Source: JBOHRN01 sp050732775 (lineage in GTDB: Bacteria > Gemmatimonadota > Gemmatimonadetes > Longimicrobiales > Longimicrobiaceae). Taken from it: a DNA stretch of 64,000 bases. Shown piece after piece: positions 7,738 to 16,889 of this stretch; positions within the stretch are counted from its first letter, which is position 1, and every line of letters begins with the position of its first letter. The DNA lies in the NCBI GenBank assembly GCA_050732775.1, contig JBOHRN010000029.1, positions 1 through 64,000 on the forward strand, in the 5' to 3' direction. Both the position numbers and the translations under genes were made by a program. The notes under the pieces are model-generated. The model ran no database searches, was not told the origin of the DNA, and saw nothing but the letters and a program-made list of their open reading frames with translations.

Positions 7738-9264
7738 TCAGTGCCTGAAAAGCCGCTGGCCCGTAAAAACCATGGCGACACCGTGCTCGTCGGCGGCGCG
7801 AACCACCTCCGGGTCACGCTTGGACCCGCCCGGCTGGACGATGGCCGAGACCCCCTGCTCCGCGGCTATATCCACGCCGTCGCGGAAGGGGAAGAAACCG
7901 TCCGAGGCCAGCACTGTCCCCCCCAAGTCAAAGCCGTTCTCGCGCGCCTTGGAGACCGCCAGCTTAGAGGCGTCGACCCGGCTGGCGAGCCCGCCCCCGA
8001 TCCCGATGGCCTGGCCGCGGCGGGCCAGCAAGACCGCGTTAGACTTGACCGAGGCCACCGCCCGCCAGCCGAACTCGAGATCGGCGAGCTCGCGCGCCGA
8101 CGGCTCCCTTTGGGTAACCGTGCGCCAGCCACTGGTGGAGGGGGCGGGGGACGGATCTTGGACCAGGACACCGAAGAGCGTGCTCGAGAGACGCTGGGAG
8201 GGGTTTCCGGCTCCGTACTCGACCAGCCGGAGGTTCTTCTTACGCCGCAGAACCTCGAGCGCCCCGGGCGCGAATGACGGCGCCGCCACCGCTTCGACAA
8301 AGTTGGGGGCGATCATCCCGGCGAGCCCGGTGTCCACCTCCCGGTTGAGCGCCACCACCGAACCGAAGGCGCTCGAGGAGTCGGCTTCCCAGGCCAGCCC
8401 GAAAGCTTCGGCGGCCTGGCTACCCACGGCGACGCCACACGGGCTGGCGTGTTTGATGACGGCACACGCCGCTTCGTCCGTCCACGCCGAGACCGCCAGG
8501 AGCCCGGCGTCCAAGTCGAGGAGGTTGTTGTAAGAGAGCTCTCTGCCGTGAATTTGGCGCACGCCGGAGCCACCGTGCCCGTACCAAGCCGCCCGCTGGC
8601 CGGGGTTTTCCCCGTAACGGAGGTCCAGCCGCTTGGAAAGCAGCAGATTGAGAGTTTCGGGAAGGTGATCACCCCCCTGCTGCCCGGCTTTCTGGCCAAA
8701 AAAGGCGGAGATGGCGGCGTCGTAAGCCGAGGTGTGCGCGAACGCCTTGCGCGCCAGCCGGAGGCGCAGGACGTGCTGCTCTTGCGCGGGGGTGTCGAGC
8801 GAAGAGAGAACTTCGTCGTAGTCGGCGGGGTCTGCCACCGCCCACACCCGCTGGTGGTTTTTTGCGGCGGCGCGGAGCATGGCCGGGCCGCCGACGTCGA
8901 TCCGTTCCACCGCCTCCGGCAGCGAAATCTCCGCTCGCGCCACGGCCTCCCGGAAGGGGTACAAGTTTACCGCCACCAAGCTGATCTCCCCGTAACCGTG
9001 CTCCTCCATCTCGCCGCCGTCCGAAGAGTTTTCTGTGCGGGCGAGGATGCCGGCGTGGACGGCCGGGTGCAGAGTCTTGACCCTACCGCCCAAAATTTCG
9101 GGGTGTCCGGTCAGCTCGCCCACTTCCCGGACCTCCAGATCGGCCCCGCGGAGCGCCTCCGCGGTGCCGCCGGTGGAGACCAGCGACCAGCCCCGCCCGG
9201 CGAGCGCGCGCGCGAACCGGTCTAGCCCGGTTTTGTCCGAAACGCTCAGGAGGGCCGTGGGCAC
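7738..9264 (-). CDS. purH: Bifunctional AICAR formyltransferase/IMP cyclohydrolase
   Basis: Catalyses the last two steps of IMP synthesis. Residues 1-130 are the MGS-like cyclohydrolase domain (ALLSVSDKTGLDRFARAL, then STGGTAEALR); the rest is the AICAR transformylase domain with the catalytic KHASPCGVAVG motif near residue 265 and the ending GGSKRDPEVVRAADEHGVAMVFTG. Length 508 aa is normal. The start is GTG at 9264, overlapping the end of purN by 19 bases. Lies between purN and larC in a nadA-led operon. Confidence 0.97.
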   Translation of the reverse strand: MPTALLSVSDKTGLDRFARALAGRGWSLVSTGGTAEALRGADLEVREVGELTGHPEILGGRVKTLHPAVHAGILARTENSSDGGEMEEHGYGEISLVAVNLYPFREAVARAEISLPEAVERIDVGGPAMLRAAAKNHQRVWAVADPADYDEVLSSLDTPAQEQHVLRLRLARKAFAHTSAYDAAISAFFGQKAGQQGGDHLPETLNLLLSKRLDLRYGENPGQRAAWYGHGGSGVRQIHGRELSYNNLLDLDAGLLAVSAWTDEAACAVIKHASPCGVAVGSQAAEAFGLAWEADSSSAFGSVVALNREVDTGLAGMIAPNFVEAVAAPSFAPGALEVLRRKKNLRLVEYGAGNPSQRLSSTLFGVLVQDPSPAPSTSGWRTVTQREPSARELADLEFGWRAVASVKSNAVLLARRGQAIGIGGGLASRVDASKLAVSKARENGFDLGGTVLASDGFFPFRDGVDIAAEQGVSAIVQPGGSKRDPEVVRAADEHGVAMVFTGQRLFRH

Positions 9265-9920
9265 GACAGTAGCGGAGCTGTGAGCTGCATGACCTCTGCC
9301 GGGGTGGGCGCTGGAGCGGCGGCGAGCGAGAAGCCGGGCTCCGTTGGCCGCCCAGGCGGCGCTTCGCCCCGTGCCAGCGCCTCGACCACGGCGGGGAGCA
9401 AGACCTTCTCGACCCGCTGCACTCGCCGGGCGAGGGTCCCGGCCGTGTCACCCGGCAGAACGGGTACCGGCCACTGGGCCAGAATCGGCCCGGCGTCGTA
9501 CCTCTCGTCGACCAGGTGGACGGTGGCTCCCGAGACCCGGGCGCCGGAGTCGATCACCGCCTGGTGGACCGCCACTCCGTGCCTCCCTGCCCCCCCGAAA
9601 CAGGGCAGCAGGGCGGGATGGACGTTCACCATGCGCCCTCGAAAGCGCTCTACCACCCCGGCGGGGACCAGCCGCAGGTACCCGGCCAGGACCACCAGAT
9701 CGATAGAGCGGGAGGCCAGGGTGTCCGGCAAGTCACCGGGGGGGCATACCACCGACTCGATACCTAACCGGCCGGCCCGGCCGAGGCAGTTTGCTCCCTC
9801 CCGGTCGGCCACCAGCAGCTCCACCCGCGCGGGTGGGTCGGCGAGGGCCAGAAAGTGCCTAGCCAGAGATTCGAAGGTACTTCCCTCGCCCGAGGCGAGA
9901 ACCGCCAGGCGCGCGCTCAC
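9246..9920 (-). CDS. purN: Phosphoribosylglycinamide formyltransferase
   Basis: Transfers a formyl group from 10-formyl-THF to GAR, step three of purine synthesis. The N-terminus RLAVLASGEGSTFESLAR binds the phosphoribosyl group, and the catalytic Asn-His-Asp set is visible in NVHPALLPCFGG, GATVHLVDE and DAGPIL. GTG at 9920 overlaps the preceding hydrolase stop as GTGA. At 224 aa it is slightly longer than E. coli PurN because of a C-terminal Ala/Pro-rich tail. Translationally linked to purH. Confidence 0.95.
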   Translation of the reverse strand: MSARLAVLASGEGSTFESLARHFLALADPPARVELLVADREGANCLGRAGRLGIESVVCPPGDLPDTLASRSIDLVVLAGYLRLVPAGVVERFRGRMVNVHPALLPCFGGAGRHGVAVHQAVIDSGARVSGATVHLVDERYDAGPILAQWPVPVLPGDTAGTLARRVQRVEKVLLPAVVEALARGEAPPGRPTEPGFSLAAAPAPTPAEVMQLTAPLLSCPRPS

Positions 9921-10567
9921 GCCAGGCGGGCACCCCCAAAATCACCCACCAGGAACGGGTTAGAGACCATCTCCCGGTGTACCGTGGTCTCCGGTCCGTG
10001 ACCCGGGTAAAGGACGGTGTCGCCGGGCAGGGTGAGGATCTCCTCGCGGATGGAGCGCATCAGAGTGGGGAGGTCGCCGCCGGGCAGGTCGGTGCGTCCG
10101 ATGGAGCCCGCGAACACGCAGTCGGCCACCAGAGCGAAGCCCTTTCCCACCAGGATAACGTGGCCGGGGGTGTGGCCGGGGGTGTGGCGGACCTCTAACT
10201 GGCTAGCCCCCACCTCGAGAGTGCCGCCGTGCACCAACTCCCGGTCGGGCGCGGGCGGTGGCTCGAGGCGGAGCCCGAACTGCTGCGCCTGTACTTGGGC
10301 GTTGTTGTACCAAGTCCGGTCGTCCGGGTGGAGGTAGACGGGCGCGCCGGTCAACTCTTTGGCGTGGGCTACCCCTTCGACGTGGTCGAGGTGGGCGTGC
10401 GTGAGCACGATAGCAGAGATGGAGACACCGTCCCGCCCGGCGGCCCGGAGCGCCGCCGGCGCCGCCGCGCCGGCGTCCACCAACACCCCTTCGGCACCGC
10501 AACTAACCAGGTAGCTGTTCTGCCCGAAGGCACCGCCGCTAAAGGTTTGGACGCGGATGTCAGGCAC
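9917..10567 (-). CDS. MBL-fold metallo-hydrolase (glyoxalase II-like)
   Basis: A 216-aa metallo-beta-lactamase-fold hydrolase. The metal-binding signature is intact: THAHLDHVEG, HTPGHTPGHV, a bridging Asp in VADCVFAGSIGR, and the final His in LYPGHGPET. The size and the GRTDLPGGD segment resemble YcbL/GloB-type thioester hydrolases rather than antibiotic lactamases. Substrate unknown; bacillithiol-dependent glyoxalase or persulfide chemistry would be possible because bshA is in this window, but this is speculation. GTG at 10567 overlaps the nadA end by 8 bases. Confidence 0.85.
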   Translation of the reverse strand: MPDIRVQTFSGGAFGQNSYLVSCGAEGVLVDAGAAAPAALRAAGRDGVSISAIVLTHAHLDHVEGVAHAKELTGAPVYLHPDDRTWYNNAQVQAQQFGLRLEPPPAPDRELVHGGTLEVGASQLEVRHTPGHTPGHVILVGKGFALVADCVFAGSIGRTDLPGGDLPTLMRSIREEILTLPGDTVLYPGHGPETTVHREMVSNPFLVGDFGGARLA

Positions 10568-11594
10568 AACCGCAGCCGCCGGGGCGAAGACCCGCCGCCT
10601 CCAGCGCCTCCTCTTCGTCCGTGGGGGGCCGCCACCCGCCCGACAGCTCGAGCATCCGGCGCAGCGCCCGCTCGGCCTTTTCCCTGACCTTGTCGTCCAA
10701 CACCACCTCGTGCTCGAGGTGGTCCAGCGACCACGCCAACTTGGCCAGGGTGTTCATCTTCATGTTACCGCATATGGCCGCGCCCGACAGCGGGACCAGG
10801 GTCTTGCCGGGAAAACGGCTCTTGAGCCGGTCTACCAGTCCGCGCTCGGTACCGATGATGAGCTCGTCGTGCTCCTCGGCGATACTGACCATCCCCGAGG
10901 TGGACGAGACAAAGTCGGCCTCAGCGAGGAGGTCGCGCCGCGCCTCGGGGTGGATCACCACCTTGGCGCCGGGGTGTTTGCGCCTTGCCTCGGCCAGTTC
11001 TTCCAACACGAAGTCGTCGTGGACGTAGCAGTAGCCGTCCCAGGCGATCAGGTTCTCCCGGCCGGTTTTTTCGACCACGTAGCGGGCCAGGTTCCGGTCG
11101 GGCACGAAAAGGACGGTGCGGTCGCCGGGAACCGACTCGACCACCCGGACCGCGTTGGACGAGGTGCAACAGATGTCGGAGAGGGCCTTGACCTCGGCCG
11201 TGGAGTTTACGTACGCCACGGTGACCGCACCGGGGTGCTTGCGTTGGAGGGCTCGCAAGGCGTCTCCGGTCACGAAGTCGGCCATCGGGCAACCGGCCCG
11301 TAAATCGGGCATCAGCACCGTCTTTTCGGGGGAGAGTATCTTGGCCGTCTCGGCCATGAAGTGGACCCCGCAGAAGACGATTACGTCGGCGGCGGTCTCG
11401 GCCGCCTCTTGCGAAAGTCCGAGGGAATCCCCCACGAAGTCGCTGATCTCCTGGACCTCGACCCGCTGGTAGTTATGACCCAGGATGACGGCGTTGAGGA
11501 CTTCCTTGCGCCGGGCGATGCGCTCGCGCAACTCCCGGTCCGATAAGCGGGAGTACTCGATAGCGGTTGCGAAAGTGTCGGCGTGCTGGATCAA
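10560..11594 (-). CDS. nadA: Quinolinate synthase A
   Basis: Condenses iminoaspartate with dihydroxyacetone phosphate to quinolinate, using a 4Fe-4S cluster. The three expected cluster cysteines are in AGCPMAD (C102), DICCTSSN and AAICGNMKMNT. The 344-aa product ends in a Cys-containing GGCGCA tail. The start is an unusual TTG at 11594, supported by a GAGG Shine-Dalgarno six bases upstream. NadC, the next enzyme of the pathway, is encoded at 54830-55684; nadB is not in the window. First gene of the nadA-MBL-purN-purH-larC run. Confidence 0.96.
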   Translation of the reverse strand: MIQHADTFATAIEYSRLSDRELRERIARRKEVLNAVILGHNYQRVEVQEISDFVGDSLGLSQEAAETAADVIVFCGVHFMAETAKILSPEKTVLMPDLRAGCPMADFVTGDALRALQRKHPGAVTVAYVNSTAEVKALSDICCTSSNAVRVVESVPGDRTVLFVPDRNLARYVVEKTGRENLIAWDGYCYVHDDFVLEELAEARRKHPGAKVVIHPEARRDLLAEADFVSSTSGMVSIAEEHDELIIGTERGLVDRLKSRFPGKTLVPLSGAAICGNMKMNTLAKLAWSLDHLEHEVVLDDKVREKAERALRRMLELSGGWRPPTDEEEALEAAGLRPGGCGCA

Positions 11595-11625
11595 CGGTTA
11601 CCTCGGGCTCGGTTTACCTACCGGA

Positions 11626-11669
11626 GACTCCACGGGCCCGCGGGACGTATCTCACGGGCCCGCGGAGTG
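11626..11669 (-). terminator. GC-rich hairpin between the Fe-S carrier gene and nadA
   Basis: The segment is an imperfect inverted repeat with arms ACTCCACGGGCC and GGCCCGCGGAGT (one mismatch) around a central loop, and it contains the 13-mer CACGGGCCCGCGG twice in direct orientation. It begins about 20 bases past the stop of the Fe-S carrier gene on the minus strand. No T-run follows, so termination would be weak or Rho-assisted; it may instead stabilise the upstream 3' end. Confidence 0.45.
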
Positions 11670-11689
11670 AGCGGTGACTAGACCCCTGC

Positions 11690-12043
11690 TCAGACTGTAA
11701 AGCTACTTCCGCACCCGCACCCACCGCTGGCGTTCGGATTGTTGAAAGTGAAGCCCGAGCCCTGGAAAGTTGTCACGTAGTCGATCTCGGTGCCCGTGAG
11801 GTACTGGTGGCTGAAGGGGTCCACGAACAGCCGCAGCCCTTGCAACTCGAAGACCACGTCGTCGTCGTTGGGCTCGTCCTCGATGTTGAGTCCGTACTGG
11901 AAGCCGGAGCAGCCCCCGGGGAGCACGCCCACGCGCAGTCCGGCGTTCTCCTTCGCGTCCTGCTCCGACATGTACTTCTTAACCTCTTCCGCCGCGGTCG
12001 CGGAGAGGGAGATGGGAGTCTCTAGCTTGGTTTCTGTCTGCAT
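11690..12043 (-). CDS. erpA: A-type iron-sulfur cluster carrier (IscA/ErpA family)
   Basis: Small Fe-S carrier that delivers clusters to apoproteins. The 117-aa product has the family core (SLSATAAEEVKKYM, then LRVGVLPGGCSGFQYGL) and the three ligand cysteines: one in GGCSGF and two in the C-terminal GGCGCGSSF. ATG at 12043 gives the standard length; the longer frame to 12148 passes upstream of the predicted transcript start. ErpA versus IscA cannot be settled by sequence alone. The neighbouring nadA encodes an Fe-S enzyme that could be a client. Confidence 0.92.
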   Translation of the reverse strand: MQTETKLETPISLSATAAEEVKKYMSEQDAKENAGLRVGVLPGGCSGFQYGLNIEDEPNDDDVVFELQGLRLFVDPFSHQYLTGTEIDYVTTFQGSGFTFNNPNASGGCGCGSSFTV

Positions 12044-12119
12044 TCGTCTGGCCCATTTACGGTTCGTGAAGCGCTTCGGATGATACCCCAGAGCGCGGCT
12101 CCGGTTCGGTGGCAAGTGA

Positions 12120-12148
12120 AATCTATCGAAGTAAGACCCAAAGGTCAA
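12120..12148 (-). promoter_or_regulatory. Putative sigma-70 promoter of the Fe-S carrier gene
   Basis: On the minus strand TTGACC (12143-12148, 5 of 6 matches to the consensus) is followed after 17 nt by TAGATT (12120-12125, 4 of 6). The expected transcript start, about 12113, lies 70 nt before the ATG. The promoter sits between fabI and the carrier gene, just after a short GCCG/CGGC hairpin with four T that could be a weak fabI terminator. Confidence 0.55.
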
Positions 12149-12170
12149 AAGGAGCCGCTCACGGCGCTGG

Positions 12171-12959
12171 TCACAACGCCATGATATTGGCCCCTGCGTC
12201 CACGTACAAGGTCTCTCCCGTGACTCCGCTAGACAGCTCCGAGGCCAGAAAGAGCCCGGCGCGGCCCACCTCGTCCACCTCGATGGCGCGGCGCAACGGC
12301 GCCTTTTCAGCCGTCCTTTTGAGCATCTCCCGGAAGCGGGGGATGCCGCGCGCGGCCAGGGTGTTTACCGCGCCCGCCGAGATGGCGTTTACCCGCACGT
12401 TCCTCGGCCCCAGGTCCGACGCCAGGTAGCGCACGCACGCCTCCAGGGACGCCTTGGCGACGCCCATCAGGTTGTAGCCGGGCACCACCCTTTCGGCCGC
12501 GTGATAGGAGAGGGTGACCACGCTCCCGCCCTCGGTCATGAGCGGAAGGGCGGCACGCACCAGCCCCACCAGCGAGTAGGCGCTGATTTCGTGGGCCGTC
12601 AGGAAGGCCTGCCGGCGAGTCTGCACGAACGGCTCGGTAAAGGTCTCGCGCTGGGCAAAGGCCACCGAGTGGAGCAGAAAATCGAGCCGCTCCCAGCGCT
12701 CGGACAAGTCGCCGAACAGCTCGCTAAAGTGCCTGTCGTACCGCACGTCTAGTTCAAACAGGGGCGGCTCTCCCAACTCGGCGGTGGTCTTGGCCACCCG
12801 CTCCCTGAGCGCCTCTCCCTGGTAAGTGAATGCCAGCTCCATGCCGGCGCCGGCCAGGGCGCGGGCGATGGACCAGGCGATGGATTTCCGGTTGGCGACC
12901 CCCACTATGAGGCCGCGCTTCCCTTCGAGGAGCCCCGCTAAAGATTTCCGTTTTGCCAT
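12171..12959 (-). CDS. fabI: Enoyl-[acyl-carrier-protein] reductase (NADH)
   Basis: Reduces enoyl-ACP in the last step of fatty-acid elongation. The 262-aa short-chain dehydrogenase has the FabI-type nucleotide loop GVANRKSIAWSIA and the catalytic Tyr-(x)6-Lys in YNLMGVAK. The C-terminus LYVDAGANIMAL is typical. ATG at 12959 follows the stop of the Ig-like lipoprotein by two bases, so fabI ends a long operon that begins with etfB. It would be the target of triclosan-class inhibitors. Confidence 0.96.
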   Translation of the reverse strand: MAKRKSLAGLLEGKRGLIVGVANRKSIAWSIARALAGAGMELAFTYQGEALRERVAKTTAELGEPPLFELDVRYDRHFSELFGDLSERWERLDFLLHSVAFAQRETFTEPFVQTRRQAFLTAHEISAYSLVGLVRAALPLMTEGGSVVTLSYHAAERVVPGYNLMGVAKASLEACVRYLASDLGPRNVRVNAISAGAVNTLAARGIPRFREMLKRTAEKAPLRRAIEVDEVGRAGLFLASELSSGVTGETLYVDAGANIMAL

Positions 12960-12961
12960 GG

Positions 12962-14059
12962 TCAGCTGTCGTCGCTTGGTTGATCTGATCCGTTGGTTTC
13001 ATCGCGGTCGGGCGGTTCGGGCACTGCGAAGCCGGCCTCGCCGCCGCCGGAGAGGGCGTTCAGGTTGCGCACGTCCCGGGCCGAAACCTTGTACCCCTCG
13101 CCGGGAGGCAGCTCTCTCTCCGGAACGATGGTGACTAGCCGCGAGGGGAGCAGCTCCTCCCTGGGCGGCGCCGCAACGGTGTCGGGCACCGCCACGGGAG
13201 TGTCGGCCACGGCCCCCTCTCCCACCGAGACCGAGGTCACGGCTAGCGGCGCGCCCGCGGGCGAAGCCAGTGTGACCTGGCCGGAAGAAAGCTCTAGGTC
13301 CGGGTCCAGGTAGTCGTCAAACTCCACCAGCACCAGTCCGTCCCGGTACTCCGCCGAGATCAGCGCGGGAGGGGTGGTGTCGGGTTCCAGGACCCGCAGC
13401 GAAACCCGGACCGGTTCCCCTTCCCGGACCTCTGTTCGAGCCGTGTCGCGCTTCTCGAAGGGGTCCAGGGAACGGCTTCCGTCAAGGTCCTCGAAGGCGC
13501 GGAGGCGGTAACTCCCCTCGGGAATCGAGCCCAGCGAGAATCCCCCCACCGTGTCCGTGAGGGTGGCGTAGACCAGGGAGTCGGGCGTGAGGATCGCCTC
13601 TACCCGCAGCTCCCGGGCTGCCCGCCCAGTGATCCGGTCGGTCACCGTACCCGCCACCTCGGTGGCGGGGATCTCCGGCCCGGTCGAGAAGATTAGCCGC
13701 GTCTCCTGGTCGGGCGACTCGTTCCAGCGGGTGCGGATGGTGGGGGCCAAAGCCACCTGGTAGATGATCCCCGGTTCCCAGCCATCCTCCAGGAATATCC
13801 TCACCTCGGAACCGCCCTGGTCTACCCGGAAGGGGCTGGTCCGGGGCGAGACCGATACCGCTTCTTCGACGCCCTCTTCGGAGAGGGTCTGGTCGAAGCG
13901 GAACACCACCGGGCGGCGCCGGTCGGCCAGCACCGAGAAAGAGTCCGGCCGCACCGACAGGAGTACCGGCGGGGGAAACTCCTCCGGCCCCCCGGGCGGG
14001 GCTTCCACCTGGGCGCAGCCGCAGCCCATGAGGACGAGCAAGGAGAGGGATGGCTTCAC
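12962..14059 (-). CDS. Ig-like domain (Big_5-type) lipoprotein
   Basis: A 365-aa predicted lipoprotein with leader KPSLSLLVLMGCGCAQ; the lipobox LMGC suggests acylation at Cys13. Residues about 25-130 look like a Big_5 Ig-like domain (FPPPVLLSVRPDS, VVFRFDQTLSEEGVEEAVSVSP), residues 130-215 a carboxypeptidase-regulatory-like beta sandwich (VAGTVTDRITGRAARELRVEA, then GSYRLRAFEDLDGSRSLDP), and the rest a second Ig-like region. Proteins of this build are common surface lipoproteins in Bacteroidota and Gemmatimonadota; function unknown. GTG at 14059 starts three bases after the valS stop, with an adjacent GGAG. Confidence 0.8.
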   Translation of the reverse strand: MKPSLSLLVLMGCGCAQVEAPPGGPEEFPPPVLLSVRPDSFSVLADRRRPVVFRFDQTLSEEGVEEAVSVSPRTSPFRVDQGGSEVRIFLEDGWEPGIIYQVALAPTIRTRWNESPDQETRLIFSTGPEIPATEVAGTVTDRITGRAARELRVEAILTPDSLVYATLTDTVGGFSLGSIPEGSYRLRAFEDLDGSRSLDPFEKRDTARTEVREGEPVRVSLRVLEPDTTPPALISAEYRDGLVLVEFDDYLDPDLELSSGQVTLASPAGAPLAVTSVSVGEGAVADTPVAVPDTVAAPPREELLPSRLVTIVPERELPPGEGYKVSARDVRNLNALSGGGEAGFAVPEPPDRDETNGSDQPSDDS

Positions 14060-14062
14060 TCC

Positions 14063-16819
14063 TTAGACGCCTTCCAGTACCCGCAACTTTTGGCCCAGTT
14101 TGTCCCGCTGCTCGGTGAAGGTCTTGAGCTTTTCCCGCTCGCGCTCTACCACTTCGCCGGGGGCGCGGGCGAGGAACTTCTCATTCCCGAGCTTCCCCCG
14201 GGTGGCTAGCACCTGCCCCTCCAGACGAGTGATTTCGCCGCTCAGCCGCCGCCGTTCCCGGTCCAGGTCGACCACCCCCTCGAGGGGGATAAAAAGCTCG
14301 GCCCCGGAGCGGAGCACGGCGTGGGCTCCCGCCCCGGAGCGCCCCTCGCCGATCCGTTCCACCGACCTTACCCGCGCCAGCCGCCGGAGAGCTTCCGCGT
14401 CGTCTTGCTCTAGCACCTCTTCCAGGGAAGGTGGGATGGCACGCAGAGTTACCGGAACCAGCTCTCCGGCGGGGACGTTGTACTCTCCCCGCAGGGTCCG
14501 GACCGCGCTGATCAGCTCCATCAGCTCCTCCAGCGACCGTTCAGCGCCAGGGTCGGAAGGAGTTGCGTCCGGGTCGGGCCACGGCGCCTTCATGATAGAC
14601 TCCGCGCGCTCCCAGCCGCCGGGGAGTCGCTGCCAGAGTTCCTCGCTGAGAAAAGGCATCACCGGGTGGAGCAGCCGCAGCGCCTGCTCCATTACCGCGG
14701 CCAGGGTGAGGCGGGCCGCGCAGCGCGACGCCTCTCCCCGCTCCCCCGCCAAGCGCGGCTTGACCAGCTCAAGATACCAGTCGGCGAGCTCGGCCCAGAA
14801 GAAGTGGTAGACGGTCTCGGTGTAGTCGTGAAAGCGGAACTGCTCCAGGGCGCGGGTGGCGCGCCCGCTAGCGGCAGAGAGCCGTGAAAGTATCCAGCGG
14901 TCCGCCAACTCCCGTTGGCCCTCGACCTCGCCCGGCGGGGGCAACTGTTCACGTTCGAGCTGCGACAGGGCGAAGCGCCCCACGTTCCATACCTTGTTGG
15001 CGAAGTTCCGGCCGGGGGCGAACGCCTCCTCCAGGTCTTGGTGGTTGAGGAGGATGTCGCTGCCCGCGGCCGCTCCCGAGAGCACCGTATAGCGGAGGGC
15101 GTCCGCTCCATAGAGGCGGACCACCTCCAGCGGATCGATACCGTTTCCGAGCGACTTGGACATCTTGCGGCCCAGGTGGTCGCGGACCGTGCCGTGGAGG
15201 TAGACGTCCCGGAACGGCTCCCGGCCCGTGAACTCCAGCCCGGCCATGACCATCCTCGCCACCCAGAAGAAGAGGATCTCGGGCGCCGTGCTGAGCGCGT
15301 GAGTGGGGTAGAAAGTGCGCAAATCGGCGCTCTCCCGGGGCCACCCGAAGACCGAAAACGGCCACAGCCACGACGAGAACCAGGTGTCGAGCACGTCCGC
15401 ATCCCGCCCGAGCTCGACCGGCTCGCCGTAGTGGGTGCCCGCCTTGGCGGCAGCCTCCTCTTCGCTGCGGGCCACGAAGAGCTCCCCGTCGGGTCCGTAC
15501 CAGGCCGGAATGCGGTGCCCCCACCAGAGCTGCCGGGAGATGCACCAGTCGCGGATGTTGGCCAGCCAGTGCTCGTACACCTTACCCCAGCGCTCGGGGG
15601 TAAAGCGGAGCCGACCCTCCCGGTACGACGCCAGGGCGGGACCGGCGAGCGGCTCCATCTTCACGAACCACTGGAGGGAAAGCCGGGGTTCCACCACCGC
15701 GCCGCAGCGGTAGCAGTGGGGCACGGCGTGGACGTACTCCCCCACCTCCTCCAAAAGGCCCTCTTCCCGGAACGCCTCCACTACCCGCTCGCGCGCCTCG
15801 AAGCGGTCCAAGCCGCGGAACCTCTCGGGTGCATTCTCATTCGTGCGGGCGTCTTCGCTAAGTACATTCACGCTTTCGAGCCCGTGGCGGCGGCCGAGTT
15901 CGAAGTCGTTGAGGTCGTGGGCGGGGGTGACTTTGACCGCACCGGTTCCGAACCCTGGATCTACCTGGTCGTCAGCCACGATGGGTATGGTCCGGCCGGT
16001 GAAGGGTAGCTCGGCCCTGACGCCGACGAGCCTCCGGTAGCGCTGGTCGTCCGGGTGTACGGCCACGCCGGTGTCGCCCAGCACGGTCTCCGGGCGGGTG
16101 GTGGCCACGACGAGGTACGGCCGCCCGTCCGGGAGCCGGGGGAGCCCAGCCCCCTCTACGCCAGGCCCGAGCGGGTAGCGCAACTTATACAGTTTGCCGG
16201 GCTCTTCCCGCGCTTCGGCCTCCTCGTTGGAGAGGGCGGTCAGGCAGCGGGGACACCAGTTGATGATGTACTCGCCCCGGTAGACCAGCCCCTTTTCGTG
16301 GAGCCGTACGAAGACCTCGCTCACCGCGCGCGACAGCTCCGGGTCGAGCGTAAAGCGGGCGCGGCTCCAGTCGCACGAGCAGCCGATGGCCCGGAGCTGT
16401 TTCAGGATGCTCCCGCCCGTCTGCCCAACCCACTCCCACACCCTGGCCACGAACGCCTCTGGTCCAAGTTCTTGACGCGAAGCTCCCTCGGCCGCGAGCT
16501 GGCGCTCCACCACGTTCTGGGTGGCGATGCCGGCGTGGTCGGTGCCCGGCACCCAGAGGGCGCGACGGCCCTGCATGCGTCGCCAGCGGACGAGCACGTC
16601 CTGGATGGTGCTGTTGAGACCGTGGCCCATGTGCAGGGTCGCGGTGACGTTGGGCGGGGGGATGACGACGGTATACGGCTCCCTTTCAGCGGCGCCGTCT
16701 TCAGCGGGGGCCGGGGAGAAGAGCCCGCGCTCTTCCCACCAGCCGTACCAGCGTTCCTCGACCTCAGAGGGGTTGTAGCGGGGGGAAAGCGGCTCGGACA
16801 TCTCCGGTGGCTCGGGCAT
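14063..16819 (-). CDS. valS: Valyl-tRNA synthetase
   Basis: Charges tRNA-Val. Class I signatures are HMGHG (HIGH motif, about residue 62) and KMSKS in GRKMSKSLGNG. The CP1 editing region, a Cys pair pattern (WCPRC and YRCG) and the C-terminal tRNA-binding coiled coil (ERRRLSGEITRLEGQ onward) are present. Product about 918 aa. The start is uncertain: ATG at 16819 and ATG at 16801 (MSEPLSPRY) are both reasonable, and a TTG at 16864 would lengthen it; none has a well-spaced Shine-Dalgarno. Confidence 0.97.
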   Translation of the reverse strand: MPEPPEMSEPLSPRYNPSEVEERWYGWWEERGLFSPAPAEDGAAEREPYTVVIPPPNVTATLHMGHGLNSTIQDVLVRWRRMQGRRALWVPGTDHAGIATQNVVERQLAAEGASRQELGPEAFVARVWEWVGQTGGSILKQLRAIGCSCDWSRARFTLDPELSRAVSEVFVRLHEKGLVYRGEYIINWCPRCLTALSNEEAEAREEPGKLYKLRYPLGPGVEGAGLPRLPDGRPYLVVATTRPETVLGDTGVAVHPDDQRYRRLVGVRAELPFTGRTIPIVADDQVDPGFGTGAVKVTPAHDLNDFELGRRHGLESVNVLSEDARTNENAPERFRGLDRFEARERVVEAFREEGLLEEVGEYVHAVPHCYRCGAVVEPRLSLQWFVKMEPLAGPALASYREGRLRFTPERWGKVYEHWLANIRDWCISRQLWWGHRIPAWYGPDGELFVARSEEEAAAKAGTHYGEPVELGRDADVLDTWFSSWLWPFSVFGWPRESADLRTFYPTHALSTAPEILFFWVARMVMAGLEFTGREPFRDVYLHGTVRDHLGRKMSKSLGNGIDPLEVVRLYGADALRYTVLSGAAAGSDILLNHQDLEEAFAPGRNFANKVWNVGRFALSQLEREQLPPPGEVEGQRELADRWILSRLSAASGRATRALEQFRFHDYTETVYHFFWAELADWYLELVKPRLAGERGEASRCAARLTLAAVMEQALRLLHPVMPFLSEELWQRLPGGWERAESIMKAPWPDPDATPSDPGAERSLEELMELISAVRTLRGEYNVPAGELVPVTLRAIPPSLEEVLEQDDAEALRRLARVRSVERIGEGRSGAGAHAVLRSGAELFIPLEGVVDLDRERRRLSGEITRLEGQVLATRGKLGNEKFLARAPGEVVEREREKLKTFTEQRDKLGQKLRVLEGV

Positions 16820-16889
16820 GGGTCTGCGAGCCGGGAGCTTACGCCGAGAGCTGTGAAGGGGCAAGGATTCCCCAACGCGGGGCCGTGAC

